In this document: piece after piece, positions 38,252 through 50,389 of the stretch
How the letters are laid out: each line of letters starts with the position of its first letter
How positions within the stretch are numbered: the first letter of the stretch is position 1
Origin: Cystobasidium ongulense
Lineage: Eukaryota; Basidiomycota; Cystobasidiomycetes; Cystobasidiales; Cystobasidiaceae
NCBI GenBank assembly: GCA_022835595.1
Contig: BQUP01000011.1
Coordinates: forward strand, 315,319-379,318
Length of the DNA stretch: 64,000 nt
Direction: 5' to 3'
Made by a program: the position numbers and the translations under genes
Notes under the pieces: generated by a model
The model's database searches: none
Told to the model about the DNA's origin: nothing
What the model saw: only the letters and a program-made list of their open reading frames with translations

Positions 38252-38998
38252 CATGTCTTAGAATACCACTAGATGAGCAAACACACGCTGGTTTGAGTCA
38301 TCTCTAAATGCAATGCAATGTTTGTTTCTCTTAACTTGCTACACCACTCAATAAGTTATATTGCACCAGGGTGAAACGGTTTGAGATAACAACTGACGAT
38401 GAACAAGATAAAAAAAAAGGTATGTGCTTTGTGGTGAGCTAGTACCGGACAACATTTTCAAGGGAGGGTGAACTACATCTAGCTGTGGGAGAGTGCCATG
38501 CATAATACAGCAGGCGAGGGGAAAAGGGTCGGCAGGACTAACAACCAAATTTACACCTATGTAGAGATACATTGACTTAGATGATTATAAAAAAGAAGCA
38601 ATACTGTATTGAGGAAGGAATAAAGCATAACCGAGATAAAGAGTGACATAGCACAATTGACTGAACGAGCGGGGTATACCAACTGATTGAACGATGGAAG
38701 GCGTAATAGCGAGGACGAGTAGGTAGTTGCAGAAGAGTATAACTGGTGTGAATGATCACGACGAGTCCGCGATCCGCTAGCGGCACGAAGATTCTGCAGA
38801 GTGAGATCTCCGGGTTTTTGTGTTTTTTGAAAGTGACGTAAAAACTATTGTTTAGGTGTCATTGGAGCTGAATGAATAAGTACTCCAATGTTTTCGTTAT
38901 TGCGACACGGTGTAGTCGCGTCGGTAGTCCTGAAGGATCGTGTAATTTGCATCGGGTTTGAGATTATAAGGAGAGTACATCCTATAGCTTTCAGATGT
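38252..38998. other. AT-rich intergenic between convergent genes
   Basis: About 750 bases between two convergent genes, with A-runs (38409-38417) and AT-rich text around 38580-38620. It most likely holds both 3' UTRs. No gene was seen. Confidence 0.4.
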
Positions 38999-41900
38999 CT
39001 ACGCCTTCAATGCAGGAACGGCGGCAATTTCGGAAGTGGCCGCCTGAGCAGCAGAAGCAGCAGGTTCTGCGGATGCAGGTGCCGAGACGGGAGCGGAAGG
39101 CGCAGCAGGTGCAGGTGCAGCAGGAGTAGATGAAGCTGCGGCAGCCTGTTTGGCCTCATTCTTGGCATCATTTTTGCCAGCTGTATCTTTATGACCTTTC
39201 TCAGCCTTGCTACCCTTTTCACCTTTTCCTTCCTTTTCTTTATTCGAGGAAGGGCGTGCTTTAGAGACGGGTCTCTTAGGTGGTGGAGTTGGCAATGAGG
39301 CTGCTTTAGCAGCTGCGCTTGCCCAGCTGAAAGTTACTGGTTTAGCAGGTGCTGGTGCGGGAGTGGGAGCAGGGGCAGAAGCGGTTGTTGCATTTGGAGT
39401 AGACGCGGTAGCTGTGACAGTGGCAGAACTTTGAGTCTTTGGTGCCTCTTCTTTCTTTGCCTCTGCGGGAGCGGCCGGTGTAGCAGTAGCAGGAGCAGTC
39501 GAAGTGGCTACCTTAGTCGCAGCAGACTCCACCTTCTTCTCCGCTGAGGAAGAAGCAGAAGTAGATCTTTCCATTGATGTCGTTCTTCCATTTACATTTG
39601 GAGTGGCAGAAGGAGAACTTGACGAAGCGAGAGCGGGGAAATCATTCTCTCCACTTGGAACGCGCTGTTGGCGGGTCGTATGACTAGCGGTACTACTGGT
39701 CTGATTATTCGGGACACCGTTGCGGTTGTTGTTGGCAGGAGGTGGTCGGCGACCTAATGTAGGTGGAATACCATTCGCGCGCGCTGCAGTGCCATTGGGT
39801 CGTGGTCCGGCGGCGTTCGACGCTGGTGGTGGCATTGAGCTCGGTAGGTTGCGAGTTTCAGAAATGAGCCTAAATGGAAGGGAGAAAGCGAAAATTAGAG
39901 TCAGTCTACAAAGTCTTCTTTCTCGCACAATCGTGGTAAGAATGCTGCTCACCTTTGGATTTTCTCCTGTGCGTCTGCACTGTTGTTGTTAACTAGTGCG
40001 ACGATTTGCTGTTCTTTCTGTTGCTGTTGCTGAGCTTGTTGTTGTTGCTGAGGTGACTGTTGTACCTGCTGTTGCTGCTGAGCTGCAAAAGCCTGAGTAT
40101 TAGGCTGTTGAGGATGTACGAAACGTCCTTTTGCGTTAACCTGGGGCATTCCAAATCCGTTCGGGGCATTTTGTTGCTGTCCATTTTGCTGTTGCTGAGC
40201 ACCATTGAGAACAGGTGGTCTTCTGCTAGGTCCGTTACTACTGCTGAAATCCGTAGGGTTTCTAGGAAGGACATCGGAGATTCTACCATCAGGTGAACCG
40301 ATATTCAAACTTAATAATCTAGCATCTCTAGTCAATTTGCCTTCAGGATGATTAGGGATTACTCTCTCTTCAATTAATAAATGCGTATAATGGCATAGAT
40401 CACCATGTCTGCATGAACGAGTCTCGAAGTATCGACATGGTAGTGTGGGCTTGTTGCTATCATAGGGTATTCTCCTAATTGAGTTAGGCCCATTCACTGG
40501 TCCTGAACGAGGGAGGAGAACGCCATTCGTAGCGTATGAAGAAGGTGGGAATCGCTTAGGTCCGTTGGTAGATGAGGCGGGATTGAAGCGGGCGGTAGTA
40601 GCTCCTCCGATAGTAGAAGCAGAAGTAGGGGCAGTGCGAGCACCGTTCACAGCAGCGGGCGCACCTCTAGCAGCAGAAGGGACTCCTTCACCGCTAGTCT
40701 GGAAGAAGGTATGCATCTGTCCATTAGGTGCAGAAGAAGATGGTGTCCTCTCATGAGTTCCATTGATTTGTTTCTTCTCGTTCTTATCTCCAGAGATAGA
40801 GGCTTTATTACTGAAATCAGCTTCTAGCTGTGCAGTCTGTCCATTCATTGGCGATCCGAACGAGCCATATGCTTGAGGCTGGAAATGAGGACCTCCTTGT
40901 TGATGTTGTAACATGTGGGGTAGAGGTGGCATCATCATCATTTCAGATGGCATGCCTGGCAGGTTCATAGGTACTCCAACGGGATAGTAAGGCATAGGTA
41001 CGAATTCTCCATTTGATGTTAGAGCTTCGGCAAGTCCATCAACAGGCGATGGAGCTCCATTGACACCGTTCGTAGCAGCTTGTTCAGCTGTTTTCTTAGC
41101 TTTCTTAGATTTGCTGCTAGAGTTTGATTTCCCACTTTGAGCGGATGAAGATTTTTCCATGCTTGTTGATGAAGAAGTAGAAGCTTCTGCGCCGTTTATT
41201 ACTGTTGGTGCTGTGTCTTGCGATTCTGGACCTTGAGCTACGATAGCTGGGTCTGGAATAGCCGTTGAGCTGGAAGAGGGAGACACGACGCCATTAATGG
41301 GAGATGTGTGACCTCCGTTCAATTGCTCCTCGTGCGATGGCATAGCTTGAGGCATGTACATAGGATATCCACCATTCTGCTGTGGGTAGTACGGGTATTG
41401 TGGTTGTCCTGTAGGGTAGGCATACGCTGAATGGGGTCCATAGGGTACGAAGCCATAGTATTGATTCGCTTGAGGATTAGAAGCTTGTTGTGGTTGGCCG
41501 TTGCTTTGCGAGTGGGAGTGCTGTTGATGTTGAGGAGGGAACATCTGAGATGCATAAGGGTTGTATTCGCCTTGATTTTCGTAGCCTGTTGGGATATAGT
41601 ACCCTTGCTGACCATTTTGAGGGTGTTGGGCGTTATAAGCCATGTCGAAGCCATTTCCATATTCTTCTCCTCCGGCATGGGAAGCTCCATTTGGCGAGAG
41701 AGGGATCTCGCCATTCAATTGAGATGGTGATGCTGCAGCATGTCCGTTTGAATGGCCATTCATTGAAGAAGGTCCATTCGAAGCAGCATTTCCGTTCACG
41801 TGGTTGTCGAATGTAGGGGCAGCAGCGGCGTAGGGAATTGCATTTTCCAGCGACGAAGGATGGAAGAACATGCACTTGTCGGCGTAGTAGCAATTGGGGA

Positions 41901-42230
41901 AGAATCTGCACTTGATAGTCTTTGCTACTTCCTTGCTGGGTAGGTAGGCTGCGTCGCAATCATCTACTATGAGCTTTCTTCCATGTAGTATGCGAAAAGT
42001 GAAGGCAACTCACGAGTCTTTGCGGCTCTCGGGGAAGCTTCACTCCCAGCAGCGAGCATCTCCCTGTCTACATGCTGACGGGCATTGGCTTTGAGGCGCG
42101 CGATGTGGTCGTCTACGCTTTCAATGCCGGTGCTTGTCCCAGGCGTGGTGCCACCAACTTGTCCAGCTTGTTCAGGCTCCATGGGCATGGGAAGCGGGCG
42201 GACCTCTGCGGACAAGGCGACGGCTACCAT
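38999..42230 (-). CDS. CCCH zinc-finger protein with Gln/Asn-rich and Ala/Ser-rich tracts
   Basis: Three exons: 41990-ish to 42230, about 39953-41965, and 38999 to about 39868; roughly 1,000 residues. Two CCCH fingers are visible: CRFFPNCYYADKCMFFH (C-x5-C-x5-C-x3-H, soon after the first intron) and CRYFETRSCRHGDLCHYTH (C-x7-C-x5-C-x3-H, about the middle). Between and after them are Asn/Ser/Gly-rich repeats with many NG pairs, poly-Q near 40000-40080, and an Ala/Pro/Lys-rich C-terminus. Such architecture fits an RNA-binding regulator prone to granule formation, but the exact orthologue is unknown. The start is the first ATG of the open frame. Confidence 0.8.
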
Positions 42231-42987
42231 GTTCGACGTGTGCTGTGTTCTACTGGGATGCCTGCGAGGAGTGCTTGCTGTCCCTACTACTCTATTAATT
42301 ATCGGTATATTTGTCGATGGATCCTTCTGCACACCTGGAAGAAAAGCTCACTCGACCCGTCAAGGCGAACTTTCAAAAAAGCGTGCCGAAATGGGCTCCC
42401 CTATTCTCGCTGGCCCCGTTTGGGCGACTCGAAGCGGGCCTTCCCTGCGCCTGCTTGACTCTGGAGTAACCCGGGTTACAAAGTGGTAATGAGGGATGGT
42501 AATGGTGGTTAATGCTGGTCAATGGTGATGCTGTAGAGCGTGTCAGAGGAGCGTGCGTGTCTCTATGCACGCGAGTGACCGTCTGGCCTGTCTATCTCCA
42601 GCGCCGCCTCCTACAAGGCCAATCTGGAAGACAGGCGGCACTTGAAGGGTGTGCAGACGATGAAATCAAAGGCAACCCGCTATCGCTCCAACGTGCTCCA
42701 TTCAACTAATGATTGCCCATGGCATGTCCTGTCCTTAGTGTTTGTTCGTCAGTCAATTCGTCAGTCTGCCTTGCTTGCTCATGCTGTCTGTCTGCAACGT
42801 CTCGCAAAAAGGCAATCGAGCAAGCACACATCACGTGCAAGTGTCATACTCGTGTGTAGGTCCAGCGACTTGCTTGCTACTGCTCAACCGGCTAGTCTAC
42901 AACACTCTGGTCTCTGTCCTCCGTCCTCTGTCAAGCGTGTCTGCCTCTCTGCACACTATTGCAGTTTTATTGCCCCTCTGAACGCGC
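42231..42987. promoter_or_regulatory. Intergenic, long promoter of the CCCH gene
   Basis: About 760 bases upstream of the CCCH gene and downstream of eIF3m (both minus). It has several short TG-, GTC- and TCTGTC-rich stretches (42715-42960) but no recognisable gene. Confidence 0.4.
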
Positions 42988-44774
42988 TCATGCAACTTCA
43001 ACAACAGGCTGTTGAGTTTCAACATTTTCATTATGAGCACTGACGATATCCTGAGCATTAGCCTGATTCTGTTGAATTTGTTGCTGTCTTTCTCCTTGTC
43101 CACTAGAGTACTGCGATGACTGCTGTCGCCCAGCAGCAGACCCTCCTAAAGCTCTACCAACAGTCTCTTGAATGTTGGAAATGCTACTTTTCCAGTTCTC
43201 TAGACGAGATTGGAGGAGTTGCCATTGCGAATCACCGAAGCGACGTGGGGAAGCTTGGAGGATCGAGATGGTGGATGATGGTTGGTGGAGGCGAGCAGTG
43301 AGGAGTTTGACTCGGATGGCTACACGACGCATCAAGTAATTGTCAGATCAGTATATATCCCCGTCGACTTCGTCAGAGTAACGGAGAGTGGAGGCATTGA
43401 CTCACTGGCGATAACCCAGATCTCGACCTGCATAGCTCTATCCTCCTCGTCGCCGTCCTTGGCTAATCCAAGGACATCCGCAACCTCATCGTACGTAATA
43501 TCTTGTCCGACTTTATTAGCGCAGTAATCCGCGAGGACGACATACTGTAACTTCTCCTTGAGCTTCTCCTTGTCCAACTTGTTCGATACATCTCCATTCG
43601 AAGAGAGGAAAGATTCTAAATCTTGTACTGATCCAGTTAAGAAGATATCCTTCAATTGATTCAAAGAGTTATTGCTTGATGAAGGTAATGATTCCAGATC
43701 TATATCATGTAGATTGGTAGGATGAGCTAGCGTATAGAACAGTAGCTTCTCCCTCAATGATTCAGATGTATTAGCTGAAGCATAAGCATATAGAAGCTTT
43801 CTAACCAATTCCGAAGATTCTTCTTTTTCTTTTGATGTTTCAAGTAATTCTACGAATGAATTGATTATAGAATCTTGTTCTGATGAATCTGTAATGCTCC
43901 ATTCTTGTGATACCCATGTTGGGAGTGCCGTTAATGCACTGCTTAAAACTTGTAGATCATCTCGCGAAACTGCGAGCTTGAAGAGGGACAATAGGATTGA
44001 AGAGCGTGTTTGATAAGCTGCTGATTCGGGGAGGGCATTGAAGAGGGATGATAGACTGTATTCAAGCACATCGAGTTACGCGTCAGCTACCAATTCGCTT
44101 GTCCAATGCAACCGCCGTCCAGTGCTATAAGTTGGGCTCTTGCCGCATGATCGTGCTTGAGAGGACAAATTGAAGACCCTCAAACTCACGCATTGTAACG
44201 AGCATTGGTAGTCTTGCCAGTCTCTGACGATCCAGATTTAGCAGTAGCTCCTCCTAGCTGAACAAGTAGTGCCTCCGCCTCGCTGTCTGCGTCCTTGAAG
44301 AGTGTTCTAATGAGTGCGCTCGCTAGATTGACGAAGCCTTCGATGTCTGCAAGCACGGACGCGAGGACGAATAGCAAAGGTTAGCAGACTGTAGCACGTT
44401 GCCAACAGTGTGGTACAAAGGTACAATCAACGCACCTCTCGCCTCAGCACCCTGATTAAGTCCGCTCTGCTCAACGACCTTAACAATCTCTTTAACAACC
44501 TCTTTCCTCGCATCTGAAGAACCAGATTCTCCCGAAGCAAGCTGAGCTTTCTCGACTAGTGATTCGGAAGTAGTTCTCGCTTCTTGAGAAGCTAGAGCTA
44601 GATGATTTGCTAATTCCGCGACCTGTGAAGACACCAATTGTCAGTTTACGACCACAGCCATGGGGGAATTTTATGTTAACGCACGGAGTTCACGAAATCT
44701 GGCTCGATAACTACAGCCCAACTACTGCCTGATGCAGTAGTCCATTGATTCCCTGAGAATACACTCTGTGCCAT
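42988..44774 (-). CDS. Translation initiation factor eIF3 subunit m (PCI domain)
   Basis: eIF3m is a PCI-domain subunit of the eIF3 octamer. It starts MAQSVFSGNQWTTASGSS. Seen: DIEGFVNLASALIRTLFKD, LSSLFNALPESAAYQTRSSI, then the PCI/winged-helix part KLQYVVLADYCANKVGQDIT and EVADVLGLAKDGDEEDRAMQ, VEIWVI, and after the last intron AIRVKLLTARL and RFGDSQWQLLQSRLENWKS. The Gln/Glu-rich C-terminus (QQQIQQNQANAQ) is a tail. Five exons. Every conserved eIF3m landmark is in order and unbroken. Confidence 0.9.
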
Positions 44775-46043
44775 CTTGTCTAGGCCTCTTTTGGTGTTTT
44801 GTGTGTGTGTGTGTGCGAAGTCGAAGAGTCGAGAAGTGCTGCAGAAGGGCAAAGCAACGGCGTGATCAAGCTTGCTGGCGACGAGACAATAAGAAATGCG
44901 ACAAGCTATGCATCTACACTCTGAGTACTAGACATACGTGTAGCGTTACGGAACCATGCTAGGTACTAGACAGAGTGGGCTTCCCGCTTCACGTACTTTG
45001 TACTCCTTACAACGCGATACTATTGTGGCGGACCTGGATTGCTTGACAAGCGGATCAGGAAGCGTAACGACGCCTACATTCTGGAGAGGTGAGTTTTAGC
45101 TACTTAGCACGATCCGAGTACAAGAATTACTGTTCAAAGCGACATTCTCCTGAAGTCTGGCAACCTTTGTATGCTAAGCGACGCGGAAAGGTAGTTTGCA
45201 TCAGAATGACCACTTCCAGTAACATGTGCATAGTCGACTAACTTTTAAGCAAAGACATCCTCCTCTTCCGGATCAACCTGTACAAGCCTGTGTGAGCCTG
45301 GGAGTTGCAAGCCTAAGCGACGGAAAGGAACGAAAGACAGCTACCAGGTGTCAATCGAAATCTTGTCAGACAATTCGTGCGAGCTGGTGGTTCGAGGGCT
45401 TTGGTAATGGAATCCTACAATGATTCATCGAGCTTCCTATGAGATTCGCAGATGTCATTGTCGCATGGTGGTGCCTGTCTTTTTTGTTGAGTGAGTAAAG
45501 AGTGATGTGAATATAAAGCGACGACAAGGCACTGGAGAAAGAAGCTGACGAAGTAGAACTACCTAGCACTGAGCTAACAGTGTCATTTTAGATGAGAGTG
45601 GGTCAGGTCAGCTGCTGTGAAGCACCGTACACCGTAAGCAGAACATCTTGAATGGCACTTCCAGAAGCTTTGAGGATATCACAAAGTCAGCACCGTTTTT
45701 CGGCCGCATCGTCAGGTCATGTAGCAGTCGTTGAAATAGATGTGCACGCTTCCAAGTCCAGTTCGAGATTGAGCATAATGATGACCGCGAAGTCGGTTGG
45801 CAGCTGGAAAAGAGCGTAGTATTTCGCCACCCGAATGGTCATCCGAGCCCACCGCCCCGTCATGAGCTGCCCAAGCAAATCAGGGGCAGGGAAACATCCA
45901 CGTTATGTGGGGTCTACTCTGGCTGGTATATCTCTTCCATTGTTATATATGCGAATCGCGATCGAAGCCGTCGTGTTGCCATCAATTCGGTCACACCACC
46001 CTTCTTCTTCCCATTATACACATCCTCACCACATCATATCAAT
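44775..46043. other. Intergenic region of 1.27 kb
   Basis: Between two divergent genes, eIF3m and GDI. It contains a (TG)8 microsatellite at about 44801-44816 close to the eIF3m start. No convincing coding region, tRNA or repeat was found. Confidence 0.4.
44801..44816. repeat. (GT)n microsatellite
   Basis: Perfect alternating GT run of 16 bases, 27 bases upstream of the eIF3m start codon on its own strand (so it reads as CA repeats in the eIF3m leader or promoter). Confidence 0.8.
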
Positions 46044-47952
46044 ATGGACGAGGAATTCGACGTTATCCTGCTCGGAACTGGCCTTACAGGTACGCTAGCA
46101 TCGTTACTCACACTATGGTACTGCATCTGGCTGGCTGGATCCATCTCAAGGGGAGGCTGCGTGTCTAGCGGGCCTTAGGACAGCTACGTGAACTTTACGA
46201 ATACTCGAATGCAGTATTCGGTATCCTCTTGAGCTGTATGGGCGACCTTGAGATGGCTCCAGCGTTTACAGCCGCCATGTAGTTTTAAATTACCGATAAG
46301 CTGACACGTTTCAATACACGCTGCGCGCCTCCTGTCGACAACGATATGCACGCAACACAGAATGCATCCTATCTGGATTGCTGAGTGTGGAAGGCAAGAA
46401 GGTGCTGCACATGGACAGGTACGCTAGTTGACTCCCAATGCTTGTTTCACGACCATGCTGAGGCAGATCACGTCCTCCCCCGCCCCGCGTCATCAACGTA
46501 CTCGTAACAACACACCTGAATCACGAACTACAGAAACGACTACTATGGCGGAGAATCAGCATCACTGAACCTCACTCAGCTATACGAGAAGTTCCGACCT
46601 GGTAAACCAGTACCTAAAGATCTAGGCCGTGATAGAGACTGGCAAGTCGATCTAATTCCCAAATTCATGATGGCGAATGGAGAATTGGTCAAGATGCTCG
46701 TACATACTGAAGTCACAAGATATATGGAGTACAAGCAGATTGCAGGAAGTTATGTCTTTAGAGATGGAAGAATTAGTAAAGTACCTTCTACAGAAATGGA
46801 AGCTGTTAGATCACCTTTGATGGGTCTATTCGAAAAGAGAAGGGCGAAGAAGTTCTTTGAGTGGATTCAGGGTGTGCACTATGACTGCGCGATGCGATAT
46901 GATGTGACGCTGACATGTGGGAATAGGCTGGGACGATGGCAACCCGGCCACACACCAGGGCATCGATCTGGACAAGACATCAATGCAAGAAGTCTACACC
47001 AAGTTTGGCCTCGAAGCCGGAACACAAGACTTCCTCGGTCACGCCATGGCACTCCACCTCGACGACTCGTACAAGCGTCAGCCAGCACGAGAGACTTTCA
47101 ATCGTATCATGCTTTACACTTCCTCCATGGCCCGATACGGTAAATCACCTTACCTATACCCCCTATACGGTCTAGGCGAACTACCACAAGGATTCGCTCG
47201 TCTATCGGCAATTTACGGTGGTACATATATGTTGAACAAGCCAATCGATGAGATCGTATACGATGACGAAGGAAGGTTTGCAGGTGTCAAGTCAGAAGGT
47301 GAAACTGTTAGAGCCAAGATGTGTATCGGCGATCCTTCCTATTTCTTGAATACAAAGGGCAAAGAAGAAAGAGTACTCGAAGAAGCTAAAGTCGTTAGAG
47401 CTATTTGCTTCTTGAAGCACCCTATCCCAAATACCGATGATAGCAATAGTGTTCAGATTATCATTCCTCAGAATCAGGTCGGAAGGAAGCATGGTGAGCC
47501 TTGTCTTTGAATGTGGATCTTGTTTACTTCCAGATGCTGATGATCTGGATTCTTAGACATCTACATTGCTGAAGTCTCGTCAGCCCATAACGTTTGCCCT
47601 AAGGATATCTACGTAGCGATGGTCTCGACGATCGTAGAAACCTCAACACCAGAGCTCGAAATCCGACCTGGTCTCGAACTTCTCGGACCTATCTTCGATA
47701 AGTGAGTGTAGAATGCATTGACCCGGAGTATTGGTTTGCTAATCGCTTTAATTGCTCAGATTCGTCTCGGTCGTCCCTCTTTATACACCAGCTTCATCCG
47801 GAACGCGCGACAATGTCTACATTACAAAGAGCTACGACGCTACTTCCCACTTTGAGACAGTCACGGAAGATGTACGGGATATGTGGTTGAGATGCATGAA
47901 GGCACCTTTGGAGTTGAAGAAGAGAGAGACTGATCTTCAGGCGGAAGCATGA
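46044..47952 (+). CDS. GDI1: Rab GDP-dissociation inhibitor
   Basis: Extracts prenylated GDP-Rabs from membranes and returns them for vesicle transport. Starts [16 protein letters not shown], the FAD-fold-like GDI/REP N-terminus; then [75 protein letters not shown], the sequence-conserved Rab-binding region 3 block [20 protein letters not shown], and a C-terminal part with [20 protein letters not shown]. About seven exons and 450 residues, as expected. No damage was seen. Confidence 0.96.
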
Positions 47953-48365
47953 TTTTTAGGCTGTTAAAGTAAAGATACTTTTCTCTTCCCTGTATTATTC
48001 GTACTCCATCATTTTCGCTGCCGTACAACAGCATATTCCCTAGCAATATGCTACAGAGTCACAGACACGTCTAATGGCTCGTTTCTTCTGTGTTCCGCAT
48101 GGGTTGATCCAGCCCAACATTGTGCTAGCATGATGTGGCCCTGACATATCTCGTCGATGCAACTGAGAGCCTTTCTGACCCGCGCACATAAACACTCGTT
48201 ATATGACTCCGCGTACGGTATTAGCGGTATAAAATAAGGCTGATTGTATGGCACCAACACATCGTCATCGAAGGGTATACTAAATTAACTAAGACCCAGG
48301 TTCAGTAGGATCCTTGCTGGCTCATGGCGGGACCATTGCAAACCTCGCTGTAAATGAACACGGTA
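47953..48365. other. Intergenic between convergent genes
   Basis: About 410 bases; 3' UTRs of GDI (plus) and the F-box gene (minus). Nothing else was seen. Confidence 0.4.
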
Positions 48366-49627
48366 CTAAATGGCATCTATTTCGTTGATGTCTAATATCT
48401 CATCCATCATCTCTCTCATCGGGTTTGCTAAAGACAGTCGGTAAAGCCAGGGAGAAGGAAGGCAGAGAATGCCTCGAGATTCGCTACCGTAGGAGGCCGG
48501 CAAGCGGAATTGATTCGTAGCTGTGAAGGTGCTCCTTTGTTCCAGCTTTGCATAGGCGCGATGCGAAAGCCTCAAGAGATCTTGGACCATTTCAGGAGAC
48601 TCTGGTCCGATTGGATTGCACATGAGCTTGGGACAGGCTCTCAGATTTGGCAGGAAGTTTTCGTCCGACAGAGCTTGAAGCAGGTGCATAGCCGGGGCAG
48701 AGGTCCCTCGGTAGCCGATGCTGAACCAGCGAATGGAGGGTGGGAAAATAGCCTTGAATTGGTCAGGGTAAAGTCTTGTACCTGGCCAGCATACTCGAGA
48801 ATTTCGAGCTTTTTCAGATGGGTTAGAAAATTCGGACTAATGAATCCATTTCCATATGCTCGCTTGTGTGTCAACACCAGATGTCGTAGAGTGCTCGATG
48901 TCTCTTTGATGAGCTTCATCAACATCGCTTCGGATCTGGGACCTCGACAGCATATATTGGCCTGAAACTTTCGTAAGTCTGGCATTTTGGGCAGAAGTCT
49001 ATCTTCTGTAAGAATCTGCTGTGGTCCCCGTTCGCTCGGCGCAATACGCTCTAGAATGAGTGTCTCGAGATTTGCTAACGCGACATTCGCCCATGGCCGC
49101 CGGTGCTCAATCAAGCTTCGACACCACGACAAATGCAGCGTGCGCAATAAAGGTGGGAACTTTAGGTCGCTGAAATCTTCTTCGTCTTCTTCGTCTTCGA
49201 TCTCGCTTCTGCGGACAATAAGATGGTCGAGTCTGTCCCACTGAGGGATATCGCTTAAGTCTAGAATCTGATGGAGCGATACCGACAATTGTCTGAGGTT
49301 CGGCAAACATCGCAGGAGTGCTTTCAAGCCATGTGGACGCCCTTCTTCGAACACATCGTGTGTATCTAGGGTTCGAACAAGGTCGCCATAATGAGGGCGG
49401 CTGAAGCTCACTACGCTGTACAGGGCCAGAGCTTGTCCGGCGTGTCTGACATCGATAGTATGGTACAAAACTCGTATGGATGGCCCTCGCCAAGCCTTGC
49501 ATAGAGTGCCGAGCTGAATGATACGTGCAGTGTTGTGCGCGTCTAATGCGTCGGGTGTTGCACTAGCAAGTTCGATTATTCGGAGGATCACCTCGTCCGG
49601 CAGCATAGCCATATAGGGGCTCATCAT
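48366..49627 (-). CDS. F-box-like protein, paralogue A (frame break near 3' end)
   Basis: Starts MMSPYMAMLPDEVILRIIEL, an F-box-type opening (LPDEVILRI), then LGTLCKAWRGPSIRVLYHTI, typical for basidiomycete F-box proteins that recruit targets to SCF ligases. Leucine-patterned repeats follow (LPNLRQLSVSLHQILDLSDI, PPLLRTLHLSWCRSLIEHRR). The open frame runs from 49627 to about 48641. The homologous continuation (FPPSIRWFSI, then FLPNLRACPKL and the C-terminus to TAG at 48366-48368) is in another frame, changing at about 48752-48763. A single 29-base intron (gtacaag to tcaag) could join the frames but would be unusually short. The paralogue at 59-60 kb supports continuity through this site. Confidence 0.6.
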
Positions 49628-50389
49628 TCCGAATCTGGTGTAGAAGGTCGATGCTACACTTCCAATTATCTTCCCAAGAAAGGGTCGCGCTTCTTGCTTT
49701 AGCCTAAAGTATAGCGACTATGCCTTTTCTGGTTTCTCGGCCCGTCGAATTTGAATAGCTTTGCCATTAATACTTGGCGGTATATTGCAGCACGCAAAGA
49801 CGATCTATTGGAGCTTGTTCCTCTAATAATATTGTTGTTTTTTGGAAAACGAGATAAAGCAAAGCCGAACCTGAAAGCTAACAAAGTCTCACAATGCGCG
49901 TTCCAATCGACAAACGAAGAGTCAAGTCAAATCTGCGAAATTGCGGTGATCAACACGTGAAAAGAATGATCCTCCAGCTGTGGGTGTGAAATTTGGAAAA
50001 TATAGGGTTCAGGAATAACGCGCAGTGTCGTCAGGTCCAGAACTCCTCTAATTGCTATTGACTTCTTGAGATCTCTTCAGGCCCACACGTTCGTATCTCA
50101 TCTTCTCGACTGCATGTATTCCAGCAAGACTCGACCAGCTTCTGCATAATTGTACAGTATTCTCAAGGTCCGCAGCTCGCCAGGAACGTCATCCACCTCA
50201 GGCCCCAAGCTTAGGTACAATTCGACAGCCACTCAGATTTGACAGGCGGGCAGAACGGTAAGACAAGTCTTGCACTGGAGTCACAATTATAGCAATTAGA
50301 ACCACTGTAAGCGGCCTGTTGAGATGTGCTATCAGCTAGTGGTCAAGCTGACTCGCTTTGTTGCCCGCCAGTCGAACTTGACTTCTACC
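49628..50389. other. Intergenic, divergent promoters of F-box A and AA14 gene
   Basis: About 760 bases between two divergent genes. Short open frames only; no clear element. Confidence 0.4.

Noticed and set aside
39207-39434. Antisense frame rich in Gly/Ala/Val inside the CCCH gene
   Set aside because: It mirrors the Ala/Pro-rich coding strand and has no independent support.
41319-41730. Frames in other registers within the CCCH gene
   Set aside because: They arise from the repetitive Asn/Gly/Gln coding sequence.
45390-45400. B-box-like ggttcgag suggesting a tRNA
   Set aside because: No matching A-box, acceptor stem or cloverleaf fold was found around it.
44775-46043. Possible small gene in the eIF3m-GDI gap
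   Set aside because: Several short frames, none above 90 codons, with no motif or consistent splice path.
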